Positions 1 to 7,103 of a stretch of DNA of 49,832 nucleotides are shown here, one piece after another. The position numbers and the translations under genes were made by a program. Where the stretch lies: NCBI GenBank assembly GCA_030684695.1, contig JAUXXX010000016.1, forward strand, positions 1 through 49,832, given 5' to 3'. A model generated the notes under the pieces. That model was not told where the DNA came from. It made no database searches and was given only the letters and a program-made list of their open reading frames with translations. The DNA is from a bacterium. GTDB lineage: Bacteria > Bacillota_I > Bacilli_A > Izemoplasmatales > Hujiaoplasmataceae. How positions within the stretch are numbered: position 1 is the first letter of the stretch; each line of letters begins with the position of its first letter.

Positions 1-550
1 GGTTTTGCTTCATCGCAAAAAATGTATGTTCTTCAATGTCAAATCCTAGTTTCGAAACAAAACGAAATGCACGAAGTATTCGTAATGCATCTTCTTTGAA
101 TCGTTCAAAGGCATTGCCAATCGCACGAATGACTTGGTCTGCCAAATCTGCTTTGGCTCCAACTATATCAATTACATGTCCGTTTTCAGTCATTGCCATA
201 GCGTTGATTGTGAAGTCTCTACGGACCAAATCATCTTCAAGAACATTGGAGAACTCCACATTCTCAGGCCTTCTTGAATCGAGGTATATACCATCTAATC
301 GGTAAGTTGTCACTTCAAATGCCAAATGGTCTTGAAAAACGGTAACTGTTCCATATTTAAGCCCTGTATCTTTGGTTTTTTCAAAGAGCGCTTTGATTTG
401 ATCGGGTGTTGCCGAGGTAGTTATATCGATATCATTTGCCGGAATGTGCAAGACATAATCTCGGACAAATCCTCCAACGAAAAAAGCCTCAAATCCATTG
501 AGGGTTAGTTGATGCAAGATTTTTTTGCCTGATTCTATGTATTTACTCAT
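1..550 (-). CDS. cca: CCA-adding tRNA nucleotidyltransferase, N-terminal part (truncated by window edge)
   Basis: Translating the minus strand from the ATG at 550 gives about 183 residues that run off the left edge; the C-terminal half is missing. The protein has the class II nucleotidyltransferase head: GGFVRD near residue 27, the metal-binding D-I-D pair a little after it, the RRDFTINAMA motif and the RFKEDALRILRAFRF motif. Enzymes of this family add or repair the 3' CCA of tRNAs in the cytoplasm using CTP and ATP. Some relatives are poly(A) polymerases or split C/A-adding enzymes, which the visible part does not exclude. All four tRNA genes in this window already encode CCA, so a repair role is likely here. 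The start is supported by a GGGGGTG Shine-Dalgarno stretch just upstream. Confidence 0.93.
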   Translation of the reverse strand, partial: MSKYIESGKKILHQLTLNGFEAFFVGGFVRDYVLHIPANDIDITTSATPDQIKALFEKTKDTGLKYGTVTVFQDHLAFEVTTYRLDGIYLDSRRPENVEFSNVLEDDLVRRDFTINAMAMTENGHVIDIVGAKADLADQVIRAIGNAFERFKEDALRILRAFRFVSKLGFDIEEHTFFAMKQN

Positions 551-566
551 TTATAACACCCCCGAT

Positions 567-572
567 ATTATA
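567..572 (-). promoter_or_regulatory. cca promoter -10 (extended)
   Basis: The minus strand reads TGT-TATAAT, an extended -10, about 17 bases before the cca start, giving a very short leader. The same ten bases ATGTTATAAT occur in the divergent yigZ promoter. Confidence 0.55.
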
Positions 573-612
573 ACATAACTTGTATTGCTGTGCTACTTGT
601 ATCAATGCATCA

Positions 613-621
613 TGTTATAAT
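613..621 (+). promoter_or_regulatory. yigZ promoter, extended -10
   Basis: TGT followed by TATAAT at 616-621 forms an extended -10 element. It lies only 15 bases before the preferred ATG at 637. No good -35 box is visible, as is usual with extended -10 promoters. Confidence 0.55.
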
Positions 622-636
622 AGCCTTGGTGATAAC

Positions 637-1251
637 ATGAAATCGATTGAATCTGTGAAAATCAAAGAACAAATCATTGAACGCTCTCGATTTATAGGAA
701 TTCTTGTCCCTATACAAAACGAGCAAGATGTTGTTACAATCTTACAACTTTACAAAGAAGTTTATCCTCAAGCCAATCATTATTGCTATGCCTATGTGAT
801 TGGACAGACATCTCAATTGATTAGAGCATCCGATGATTCTGAACCTAAAGGAACGGCTGGTTTGCCAATCCTCGAAACATTAAAGAACCATGGACTAACC
901 AACGTACTAGGAATTGTTGTTCGCTATTTTGGTGGAACATTGCTTGGAACAGGTGGATTACGAAGAGCCTATGTTTCCTCGATTCTCTTAGCAATCGAAT
1001 GTAGTACGTTTGTTTTTCCTCATCAAATAGACACCTATTCCATTGATATTCCTTACGAGCAACTAGGATCATTGGAAGGATTTTTGCGACTTCATGTGGA
1101 AGGACTCCTTGTCGAATACAAAGACCGTCATGTTTCATATACCTTTGATATTTTACATGAACACTATGATAAAATATCAAGTCAAATCAATGCCCTGACT
1201 CATTATCAATCGTCCTTACAGTTCAATAGTGCGAAGACCATATATCGATAA
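637..1251 (+). CDS. yigZ: YigZ/IMPACT family protein
   Basis: This 204-residue protein matches the YigZ/IMPACT (UPF0029) family in length and motifs. The signature region reads DDSEPKGTAGLPIL and is followed by VVRYFGGTLLGTGGL in the N-terminal domain. A weaker ferredoxin-like C-terminal domain follows. The biochemical role of bacterial YigZ is not settled; the eukaryotic relative IMPACT regulates translation-linked GCN2 signalling. An in-frame start exists at 580, but a TATAAT sits at 616-621 between the two candidates, so ATG 637 is chosen. The gene is divergent from cca, and its stop codon is built into a terminator stem. Confidence 0.9.
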   Translation: MKSIESVKIKEQIIERSRFIGILVPIQNEQDVVTILQLYKEVYPQANHYCYAYVIGQTSQLIRASDDSEPKGTAGLPILETLKNHGLTNVLGIVVRYFGGTLLGTGGLRRAYVSSILLAIECSTFVFPHQIDTYSIDIPYEQLGSLEGFLRLHVEGLLVEYKDRHVSYTFDILHEHYDKISSQINALTHYQSSLQFNSAKTIYR

Positions 1252-1280
1252 AAGCGAACACCTCATTGGCGTTCGCTTTT
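1250..1280. terminator. Bidirectional terminator between yigZ and the DUF1146 gene
   Basis: AAAGCGAAC (1251-1259) pairs with GTTCGCTTT (1271-1279). T-rich sequence follows on the plus strand. It lies between convergent genes and could serve both. Confidence 0.75.
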
Positions 1281-1287
1281 CATATCG

Positions 1288-1512
1288 TTATGCAAATAAA
1301 GCACTAATGTATTCAAGCAGTGAGACAAATGCATGCATAAAGAAAAAGCCAATAATCACACTAATCATCATTAACAACAAACGAATGGCATCTCCAGAGT
1401 TCGCTTTAAACACTTTTTGTAAATCGAGTGCTTGCATCGACCGATAAGCTACGAATGTAAATGGAAAAAACAATAAAAATCGAATTGCAATAAATACGGT
1501 AGGATCAATCAT
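1288..1512 (-). CDS. DUF1146 (YwzB-like) small integral membrane protein
   Basis: The predicted protein has 74 residues with two hydrophobic segments, one near residues 4-23 and one near 45-67, joined by a short polar loop. It resembles the DUF1146/YwzB family of small Bacilli membrane proteins, whose function is unknown. A longer reading from 1554 overlaps the upstream gene and is rejected: the ATG at 1512 has a good GGAGTG ribosome site six bases upstream. It lies four bases after the NusG-domain-II gene and is almost certainly co-transcribed with it. The family assignment rests on hydropathy, size and recalled sequence pattern. Confidence 0.7.
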   Translation of the reverse strand: MIDPTVFIAIRFLLFFPFTFVAYRSMQALDLQKVFKANSGDAIRLLLMMISVIIGFFFMHAFVSLLEYISALFA

Positions 1513-1516
1513 GAAA

Positions 1517-2017
1517 TCACTCCAAAATTGCGTCTGGGATAAACTCATCGGCATTCATATTGGTGAATACAGAAACGGTTAATTCGTTTGGTAGGCATAC
1601 AAGAGGTCGGAGTCTAGAGTCTGTTGGACTTTGAAGTTCACACAAATCACGCGGACTTTCTTGATAAGCAATTCTTATTTTTTGATTTTCTACCATTAAT
1701 TTGATGCCTACTACTTGGTTATCTTTGGCATAGTTATCTACTAAGTAGAGCATTTCCATCGACTGAGTTGTCGTTCCAGGGACATAAAAAATGCCTTCGC
1801 TTGCTAAACCAACGTTAATCTGATTTTTATAGGGGGTATTATAGATGACATATTCGTTGGTATGCAAATCAATCATTAAGATAAGTTCATCTTTATAAAA
1901 GACTTTTGCATACAACTCCCCTGTAGATTGCATCGAATCCCATAGTGATACTGCCCCAAACAACAACAAGAAAAGAACGGATACGATACTTAAAAACAGA
2001 ACATCTTGTTTACGCAT
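1517..2017 (-). CDS. Membrane-anchored NusG domain II protein
   Basis: The 166-residue protein begins with a signal anchor (residues 6-27). The C-terminal half resembles NusG domain II: a cysteine in the ESPRDLC stretch and a second in PLVCLPNELTV, as in that family. The function is not established. Such proteins are often found next to Gx-type transporters, ApbE and FMN-binding electron-transfer genes, and here apbE is divergent and the Gx transporter lies just beyond it. The two conserved cysteines could be a redox pair (inference). It has its own promoter at 2045-2073 and leads a two-gene operon with the DUF1146 gene. It is longer than the usual ~120 residues because of an inserted N-terminal region. 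Confidence 0.75.
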   Translation of the reverse strand: MRKQDVLFLSIVSVLFLLLFGAVSLWDSMQSTGELYAKVFYKDELILMIDLHTNEYVIYNTPYKNQINVGLASEGIFYVPGTTTQSMEMLYLVDNYAKDNQVVGIKLMVENQKIRIAYQESPRDLCELQSPTDSRLRPLVCLPNELTVSVFTNMNADEFIPDAILE

Positions 2018-2044
2018 CCAATCCCCTCCTTCAGCGATGAATCT

Positions 2045-2073
2045 ATTATACTAAATATATGTGATTTTTCCAA
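2045..2073 (-). promoter_or_regulatory. Promoter of the NusG-domain-II/DUF1146 operon
   Basis: The minus strand reads TTGGAA (2068-2073), a 17-base spacer, then TATAAT (2045-2050). It is back to back with the apbE promoter, with 18 bases between the two -35 boxes. Confidence 0.75.
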
Positions 2074-2091
2074 GAAGTGGTTTGATTTCTT

Positions 2092-2120
2092 TTGGCAAAC
2101 ACCATGAAATTTGGTATAAT
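2092..2120 (+). promoter_or_regulatory. apbE promoter
   Basis: TTGGCA (2092-2097), a 17-base spacer and TATAAT (2115-2120) give a near-consensus sigma-A promoter. It rules out the longer in-frame apbE start at 2092. Confidence 0.8.
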
Positions 2121-2136
2121 AGAACAGGTGATATTT

Positions 2137-3345
2137 ATGAAAAAGATGATAGCTTCTTTTATTGTTTTAATGATAGCCTTCAGTGTATCTTCTTGTACTA
2201 CAACCACTGTTTTTACCAATCCAAACAAAGATTTTTGTGTGCCAGCAACCAATACAGACTACTATAAATGCGATTTTTCTTGGACATCGTATTTTGATAC
2301 GATTATTCGTCTGACAGTCTATCCATCGAGTGGGGACTCCAAGACACTGCAAGAAATTCGCGATTCAGTATCTACGATTTTGCTGCAGCATCACCAATTA
2401 TTTGATAAATACAATGCGTATGAAGGCATTAACAACATCTATGCCATTAATCAACAAGCAGATACACCAACACCATTAAAAAATAATGAGTATGGTAAGA
2501 TGCAAATTGATCCGATTCTTTTTGAGGCCATCCAATTTGCACTCGCTAATGAAGAGTTAGTGAAAGCAGAGTCTGTAAAGTTATTTAGTATTGCCTTAGG
2601 ACCCGTACTAGAAATTTGGCACGACTTGAGAAATCAAACCTCTTGTGTGGATGATTTTTTCTTTGGTTCATTGGTATGTGACGCTCCCAGTCCACAACTA
2701 TTTAATCGTACGTTTGCAATAGATTCAAGTAAGATTATCTTGGATGAAACAACACACTCCATTGCTTTTTCGGTTCCTTATATGCGACTTGATGTTGGAG
2801 GATTTGCCAAAGGGTATGCTGCGGAAGTCGTCACTGATTTTCTTGATGATCTAAACATTCCCTATATTTTTAATGCAGGTAGTTCAAATGTAAAAGCTGG
2901 CGGAGTGAACCCTCAAACACTGGATGGTTTTTACAATGTCGCATTGACACAGCCCATCATTGGATTTTCGCTGTCCCAACCATTCTATGGAATTGTCAAA
3001 GTTGGCGAAGGGGTTTCGATTGTAACCAGCGGTAACTATCAACGATACTTCATTGGCTCACAAGATGGTAAAGTGTATCACCACATCATTGATCCACGTA
3101 CATTCTTCCCTGGAGGAGACACGATGTCTGTTTCTGTATTGCATGAAGATGGCGGGCTAGCGGATATCTACTCTACTGCTGTTTATTTACTTGGGTTGGA
3201 AGCCGGGTTGGCGTTTGTGAACAATACTCCTGGACTAGAAGCTATTTGGTACTTAAATGATAACACGATACAAGTTTCAAATGGAATTGCTGTGGGTACA
3301 TTTACATATAATAATCAGTCTTATCCTCAATATACCTTAAAATAA
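2137..3345 (+). CDS. apbE: FAD:protein FMN transferase, lipoprotein
   Basis: ApbE moves FMN from FAD onto a threonine of target proteins such as NqrB, NqrC, RnfD and RnfG, outside the cytoplasmic membrane. The 402-residue protein has a lipoprotein signal peptide ending at SVSSC. It carries the family blocks DVGGFAKGYAAEV, the N-A-G-S-S-N segment, HHIIDPRT, and a late LADIYSTA block that corresponds to the metal-binding DALSTA region. The start at ATG 2137 fits the promoter at 2092-2120, an AGGTGAT ribosome site and the signal peptide. Its likely substrates in this window are the NqrB-like and NqrC-like proteins at 23930-25506. The final block is slightly divergent (IYS in place of ALS). Confidence 0.93.
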   Translation: MKKMIASFIVLMIAFSVSSCTTTTVFTNPNKDFCVPATNTDYYKCDFSWTSYFDTIIRLTVYPSSGDSKTLQEIRDSVSTILLQHHQLFDKYNAYEGINNIYAINQQADTPTPLKNNEYGKMQIDPILFEAIQFALANEELVKAESVKLFSIALGPVLEIWHDLRNQTSCVDDFFFGSLVCDAPSPQLFNRTFAIDSSKIILDETTHSIAFSVPYMRLDVGGFAKGYAAEVVTDFLDDLNIPYIFNAGSSNVKAGGVNPQTLDGFYNVALTQPIIGFSLSQPFYGIVKVGEGVSIVTSGNYQRYFIGSQDGKVYHHIIDPRTFFPGGDTMSVSVLHEDGGLADIYSTAVYLLGLEAGLAFVNNTPGLEAIWYLNDNTIQVSNGIAVGTFTYNNQSYPQYTLK

Positions 3346-3349
3346 CAAA

Positions 3350-3386
3350 AGCGAGATTTTCTATTTCTAGATAATCTCGCTATTTA
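3350..3386. terminator. Bidirectional terminator after apbE
   Basis: GCGAGATT (3351-3358) pairs with AATCTCGC (3373-3380), flanked by T-rich sequence on both strands. The flanking genes converge here. Confidence 0.75.
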
Positions 3387-3387
3387 T

Positions 3388-3909
3388 TTATTCATATTCA
3401 GGATTTCGTAGTTGATTTTCGAAAATAGTGACCATTCGTTTACTTACTAAGCCAGTAAAGATTCCTGCAGGAATGGATGTTAATAACATGTATGGAATCA
3501 AATAGACAAACTGTTCGGTAGAAATGAGCAAAATGAGGGTGAAAATCTGACCGATAATATGCATAATCGAACCCGCTACACTGATGGAAATGATGGAGAA
3601 AACCTTCATTTTTCGAAAAAGGATCATCGTTATAATCGCTAGAACACCGCCGCCAAACGATGTTAATGACAAGATACTAAAGAATCCACTATATAACAAA
3701 GATACTAAGAAAATCCGAACAAACAAGACCAGAATGGCTTCTTTTGGGGAATAAACCATTAGAACAACTAGTACAATAATATTGGCTAATCCGATTTTAA
3801 TCCATGGAGCCGCAGGATAGATGAACGGTGAGATTGCAGACTCCACAATAGATAAAACAATGCTAATGGATATTAGAATAGATAAGAACACAAGCTTCTT
3901 TAGTTTCAT
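3388..3909 (-). CDS. Gx transporter family protein (HepS component I-like)
   Basis: This 173-residue membrane protein has about five hydrophobic segments. It resembles the Gx transporter family, often labelled heptaprenyl diphosphate synthase component I, with the typical N-terminal SAISPFIYPAAPWIKIGLAN region. The family is suspected to be a small-molecule S-component-like transporter, and the substrate is unknown. In many Firmicutes it sits next to NusG-domain-II, ApbE or FMN-binding genes, and the same neighbourhood is seen here. The upstream in-frame ATG at 3975 is rejected because it lies in a terminator stem; ATG 3909 has an AGGTGAT site and a promoter just upstream. Confidence 0.8.
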   Translation of the reverse strand: MKLKKLVFLSILISISIVLSIVESAISPFIYPAAPWIKIGLANIIVLVVLMVYSPKEAILVLFVRIFLVSLLYSGFFSILSLTSFGGGVLAIITMILFRKMKVFSIISISVAGSIMHIIGQIFTLILLISTEQFVYLIPYMLLTSIPAGIFTGLVSKRMVTIFENQLRNPEYE

Positions 3910-3925
3910 AAAATCACCTTGAATC

Positions 3926-3954
3926 ATTGTATCACATTGCCATAAAACTCTCAA
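3926..3954 (-). promoter_or_regulatory. Promoter of the Gx transporter gene
   Basis: The minus strand reads TTGAGA (3949-3954), 17 bases, then TACAAT (3926-3931). The -35 box starts directly behind the T tail of the preceding terminator. Confidence 0.75.
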
Positions 3955-3955
3955 G

Positions 3956-3988
3956 CAAAAACGCAAAGCGAGCAATTGCTTTGCGTTT
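3956..3988 (-). terminator. Terminator after the WG-repeat lipoprotein gene
   Basis: AACGCAAAGC (3960-3969) pairs with GCTTTGCGTT (3978-3987). The minus strand continues into a run of Ts. Confidence 0.8.
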
Positions 3989-4004
3989 ATATTTTCAAAT
4001 AAAA

Positions 4005-5300
4005 CTAGTTAAGATCTAAGGAAAAGTCCGTGTACTTCGCTTCTATGACAATTTTTCCTTTTGTAGTCATAATACCATATAATCCATCTAACTCATACAA
4101 CAAATACCCGTCTCCAAACAATAAGATGTTATCATAATTGAACTCGACAATTCGAATTCCCTTCATGTTGAGCAATCCATATTTGCCATTGCTTCTCATC
4201 ACTATTAAATTTTGATCAATGTCGATGATTCTGTTTCCTGTCAACGCAATCGTTTCACTGGCTTTTCCGTTGAATAACTCAACGGTATTTGTGCGTTCTA
4301 AACTAGCCCACGCTTTCCCATCGATGATGTAGAAATCATCCAATGCTTCTAAATCGACTAAGACAGTAAATGACATAACCAGCTTGTTTTTAGGGCTATA
4401 GACATACAGTTGTTCTGCGGCTTGATTTGCAAACAAGAAATAGCCTTCCATCAATCCCATTCCAATGTCGTATGTCGTTTCACTGGTTTTTACACCTTTT
4501 AGATTGAGAAGAAAATACCGTTCATTCTTTTCTACAATATAATAGTCTCCAACAAATTCAATATCCGTATAGGAATCTTCAAACACTACTTTATTCGACT
4601 TATCAATGACCTTATAAAAATTTCCTACTCGAACAATGGCATGATTATGCTCATTGAATGAATTTGCAGAATCATATGTTGCTGGAATCACCAGTTTGTT
4701 TGACTTATCAATATAACCGTATTTGGTCCCTATTTTTACATAGGCCAATCCATTAACGAACGATCCTACTCCATCGTATGTGATTTCAATTTTCACCTTT
4801 CCAGAGGTGTCAATGAATCCGTATTTGGTTCCATTTGATACTCTTGCATACCCATTGGAGAAAAAGGAACTAATCCAATAAGTATTCGAATAAGAACTCT
4901 TGTTGGCATGATAAATGGGTTCTGTTAATTTTTTACCAGACGCATTCATCAAGCCTAACTTCTCATTGGCCACATACCACACCAATCCTGATTCAAAATC
5001 TCTTTCTAAAAAATCATAGTCGTCTTCAAACACCTTAGCGCCCTTTTTATTGATAAGATTATATTTGGTTCCAACCTTGACCAAAGCGACTCCGTCTTTG
5101 AATGCATACGCCTCGTCGTAATAAAACTCAATTACTTTTTTTCCTGTGTTGTTGATGTAACCAAACCGTCCGTCTTTTTGAACCGCTAACAATCCTTCAG
5201 AAAACAAATCTGGATTGACTAACTTGGGACTACATCCCGTCAATAAAAACAAAATCGCAACCACGAGTAGTAACAACCGAACTGAAACTTGTCGTTTCAT
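4005..5300 (-). CDS. WG-repeat lipoprotein
   Basis: The 431-residue protein starts with a lipoprotein signal peptide with lipobox LTGC, so it is probably anchored on the outer face of the membrane. The mature part consists of about nine or ten WG-type repeats of roughly 40 residues. Each reads like (Y/F)G(Y/F)I-(D/N)-x-x-G-K-x-V-I-E, for example FGYINNTGKKVIE near residue 46 and YGYIDKSNKLVIP near 190. WG repeats are thought to form beta-rich binding scaffolds; no enzymatic motif is seen. The ribosome site GGGGGGA is unusually strong. It has its own promoter and terminator and is likely monocistronic. Confidence 0.88.
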   Translation of the reverse strand: MKRQVSVRLLLLVVAILFLLTGCSPKLVNPDLFSEGLLAVQKDGRFGYINNTGKKVIEFYYDEAYAFKDGVALVKVGTKYNLINKKGAKVFEDDYDFLERDFESGLVWYVANEKLGLMNASGKKLTEPIYHANKSSYSNTYWISSFFSNGYARVSNGTKYGFIDTSGKVKIEITYDGVGSFVNGLAYVKIGTKYGYIDKSNKLVIPATYDSANSFNEHNHAIVRVGNFYKVIDKSNKVVFEDSYTDIEFVGDYYIVEKNERYFLLNLKGVKTSETTYDIGMGLMEGYFLFANQAAEQLYVYSPKNKLVMSFTVLVDLEALDDFYIIDGKAWASLERTNTVELFNGKASETIALTGNRIIDIDQNLIVMRSNGKYGLLNMKGIRIVEFNYDNILLFGDGYLLYELDGLYGIMTTKGKIVIEAKYTDFSLDLN

Positions 5301-5330
5301 TGTTTCCCCCCTTTAACACTAGATATAAAA

Positions 5331-5359
5331 ATTATAGGACGGATCATCGGTCATTTCAA
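5331..5359 (-). promoter_or_regulatory. Promoter of the WG-repeat lipoprotein gene
   Basis: The minus strand reads TTGAAA (5354-5359), 17 bases, then TATAAT (5331-5336), about 30 bases before the start codon. Confidence 0.75.
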
Positions 5360-5389
5360 TGGATTGCGATATAATGAGATCTATTTTTG

Positions 5390-5809
5390 TTATTTTTTTG
5401 AAAGTCGGTAATGATAAAACATCGCTCCCGGCCAAAATGAGACACCGATGCCAACCAATACAGCCCATGGATGAACAAAGAAATCAATGAAGACTACATT
5501 GAAGAATGTACAAATCCCCACAATCGCTAAATATCCAAGAATGGAAAACATGAACTGCCCTTTTCGTTTGTTAATCAGGAATCGTCTGTCCATGTTTGCT
5601 TTTTTTGGAAATGCTTCTAGTACATCTTCCGCATTGCCAAACTCTTGAATGGATTGTTCAATGGCTTTGTCCACAGGTGTTCCTTGTTCTACCAAGTCTT
5701 CCACTTTTTCCTCTAAACTGACAGTAAGTAAATGGATGAGCTCTTTTTTATCCGATTCATTAAAGTAATCCTTTAATAACTTGGATACAAATTTTTTTAT
5801 CTGATTCAT
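5390..5809 (-). CDS. HAAS-domain (permease prefix domain 1) membrane protein
   Basis: The 139-residue protein has an N-terminal helical domain with an SLEEKVEDLVEQGTPVDKAIEQ-type pattern and a FGNAEDV motif, typical of HAAS/permease-prefix or DUF1700-like domains. Two transmembrane helices follow (about 86-108 and 112-134). Such proteins are usually encoded directly behind a PadR-like regulator, as here, where the two genes share four bases (ATGA overlap) and are translationally coupled. The pair is thought to form a membrane-linked regulatory unit, but the partner signal is unknown. No terminator is evident downstream. Confidence 0.8.
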   Translation of the reverse strand: MNQIKKFVSKLLKDYFNESDKKELIHLLTVSLEEKVEDLVEQGTPVDKAIEQSIQEFGNAEDVLEAFPKKANMDRRFLINKRKGQFMFSILGYLAIVGICTFFNVVFIDFFVHPWAVLVGIGVSFWPGAMFYHYRLSKK

Positions 5810-6138
5810 ATGAGTTCACTCCCTAACATAGCTTTCATAATCTCACCAAGTAACCGGTATTCATCAAGCATTTCTTTATAATATGCTTTGCCTAATGGTG
5901 TTACTTTGTAATATCGGCGTTTTCCACCATGTGATTTCTCGCCCATGTAGGAGGATATTAACTCTTTTTGTTCCAATCGTTGAACAACGGAGTAAAGAGT
6001 CGCTTCTTTGATATCAAACTTATTTTGTGTGCGGCTTTTTATTTCATTTGCTAGTTCGTATCCATAACGGTCCTTTTCAGATAAGAGCTTCAAAATGATT
6101 GTATCAATGTGACCGCGAATTACATCACTGGAAATCAA
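5806..6138 (-). CDS. PadR family transcriptional regulator
   Basis: The 110-residue protein has the PadR winged-helix layout: GHIDTIILKLLSEKDRYGYELANEI in the first helices, EATLYSVVQRLEQKELI in the recognition region and GGKRRYYKVTPLGKAYY in the wing. PadR proteins are ligand-responsive repressors that usually act on membrane or export genes. The start codon is TTG (6136-6138) with an AGAGGTGG ribosome site four bases before it. The gene lies 12 bases after degV and overlaps the HAAS-domain gene by four bases, so degV-padR-HAAS probably forms one operon. Confidence 0.9.
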   Translation of the reverse strand: MISSDVIRGHIDTIILKLLSEKDRYGYELANEIKSRTQNKFDIKEATLYSVVQRLEQKELISSYMGEKSHGGKRRYYKVTPLGKAYYKEMLDEYRLLGEIMKAMLGSELI

Positions 6139-6150
6139 ACTACCACCTCT

Positions 6151-7005
6151 TTACGGTTTTAACACGTATCCTAGTGTCATGGCTTTTGGGCCACAATGTG
6201 CCCCTACAGCTGGTGTTAATAAATAATCATTAATATGTCCAATTTCTGGACGAATGGCTAATACTTTCTCCCGTACATAAGCAACTGCTTCTGGATTATT
6301 GGCATGAATGATAAACGGTTCGTAGTTTTTACCTTCGGTCTCTTCTAGGAACTTATCAATGACGCGATCAATGGCACGACTCATTGTGCGGATTTTTTCA
6401 ACGGTTACAACCGCTCCAGCTTTGTCGATTTCAAGCAAGGGTTTGATTCGTAATACATCGGCTAAAAACCCAGCAGCGTTGGATAGACGTCCATTTTTGA
6501 CTAAATATTTTAAATCATTTACTGCAAAATAAAGATGATTGTTATCCCGAATAAAACTTAAAGCTTCCACAATTTGAGCCATCGATTTACCAGCACGTGC
6601 CAATTCATGAGCTAAAAATGCCATTTTACATTGCAAATATCCGACGGTTTTAGAATCAAAAACAGTGACTTTTATTCCTTCTACCATATTGGCTGCAATC
6701 ATTGCATTCTCGAAAATACCCGACATTTTCGAAGAAATGGTAATAAAAATTGCTTCATCACAGCCTTGATCACGCAGCATTTCATAACGTTCCAGCATCG
6801 TTCCAGTAGAAGCCATCGCAGTTCTTGGAAACAACGAAGGGTCGCTTTCAAGCATGTTATAAAATTCATCCGCTTTTAACTCTTCAAAATCGACATATTC
6901 TTTCCCGCCCATTAAAATTGTGGAACGTATGACTTCGATTTGATCCGTATGCGGAATGTAATCGATGGCGGAATTTGTGCAAACCAGTACTCCTAATTTT
7001 TTCAT
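6151..7005 (-). CDS. degV: DegV family fatty-acid-binding protein
   Basis: The 284-residue length is typical for DegV. The N-terminal half has the VLVCTNSAID and TAMASTG lipid-headgroup segments, followed by ITISSKMSGIFENA and VFDSKTVG. These resemble DegV/FakB proteins, which bind a fatty acid and can present it to the kinase FakA for phosphorylation. No fakA is present in the window, so the kinase link is only inferred from the family. The start ATG has an AAAGGAG site. The canonical second-position aspartate-serine of the motif is here N-S, a small deviation. Confidence 0.88.
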   Translation of the reverse strand: MKKLGVLVCTNSAIDYIPHTDQIEVIRSTILMGGKEYVDFEELKADEFYNMLESDPSLFPRTAMASTGTMLERYEMLRDQGCDEAIFITISSKMSGIFENAMIAANMVEGIKVTVFDSKTVGYLQCKMAFLAHELARAGKSMAQIVEALSFIRDNNHLYFAVNDLKYLVKNGRLSNAAGFLADVLRIKPLLEIDKAGAVVTVEKIRTMSRAIDRVIDKFLEETEGKNYEPFIIHANNPEAVAYVREKVLAIRPEIGHINDYLLTPAVGAHCGPKAMTLGYVLKP

Positions 7006-7042
7006 TCAATATTCTCCTTTACAGAATTAACTAGATATTCCC

Positions 7043-7070
7043 ATTATAACGGAAACGGCGACTTTGTCAA
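7043..7070 (-). promoter_or_regulatory. degV operon promoter, -35 inside the preceding terminator loop
   Basis: The minus strand reads TTGACA (7065-7070), 16 bases, then TATAAT (7043-7048). The -35 box is the loop of the terminator hairpin of the upstream helicase gene. Confidence 0.75.
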
Positions 7071-7086
7071 TAAGTCGCCGTTTTTG
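7053..7086 (-). terminator. Terminator after the DEAD-box helicase gene
   Basis: ACGGCGACTT (7055-7064) pairs with AAGTCGCCGT (7072-7081) around a 7-base loop. The T tail is clearer on the plus strand, so termination on the minus strand may be partial. Confidence 0.65.
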
Positions 7087-7103
7087 TGTGTTCGATATCT
7101 CGA

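Noticed and set aside
845-1180. 111-codon open frame on the minus strand
   Set aside because: It lies wholly inside yigZ on the opposite strand and has no recognisable domain or ribosome site.
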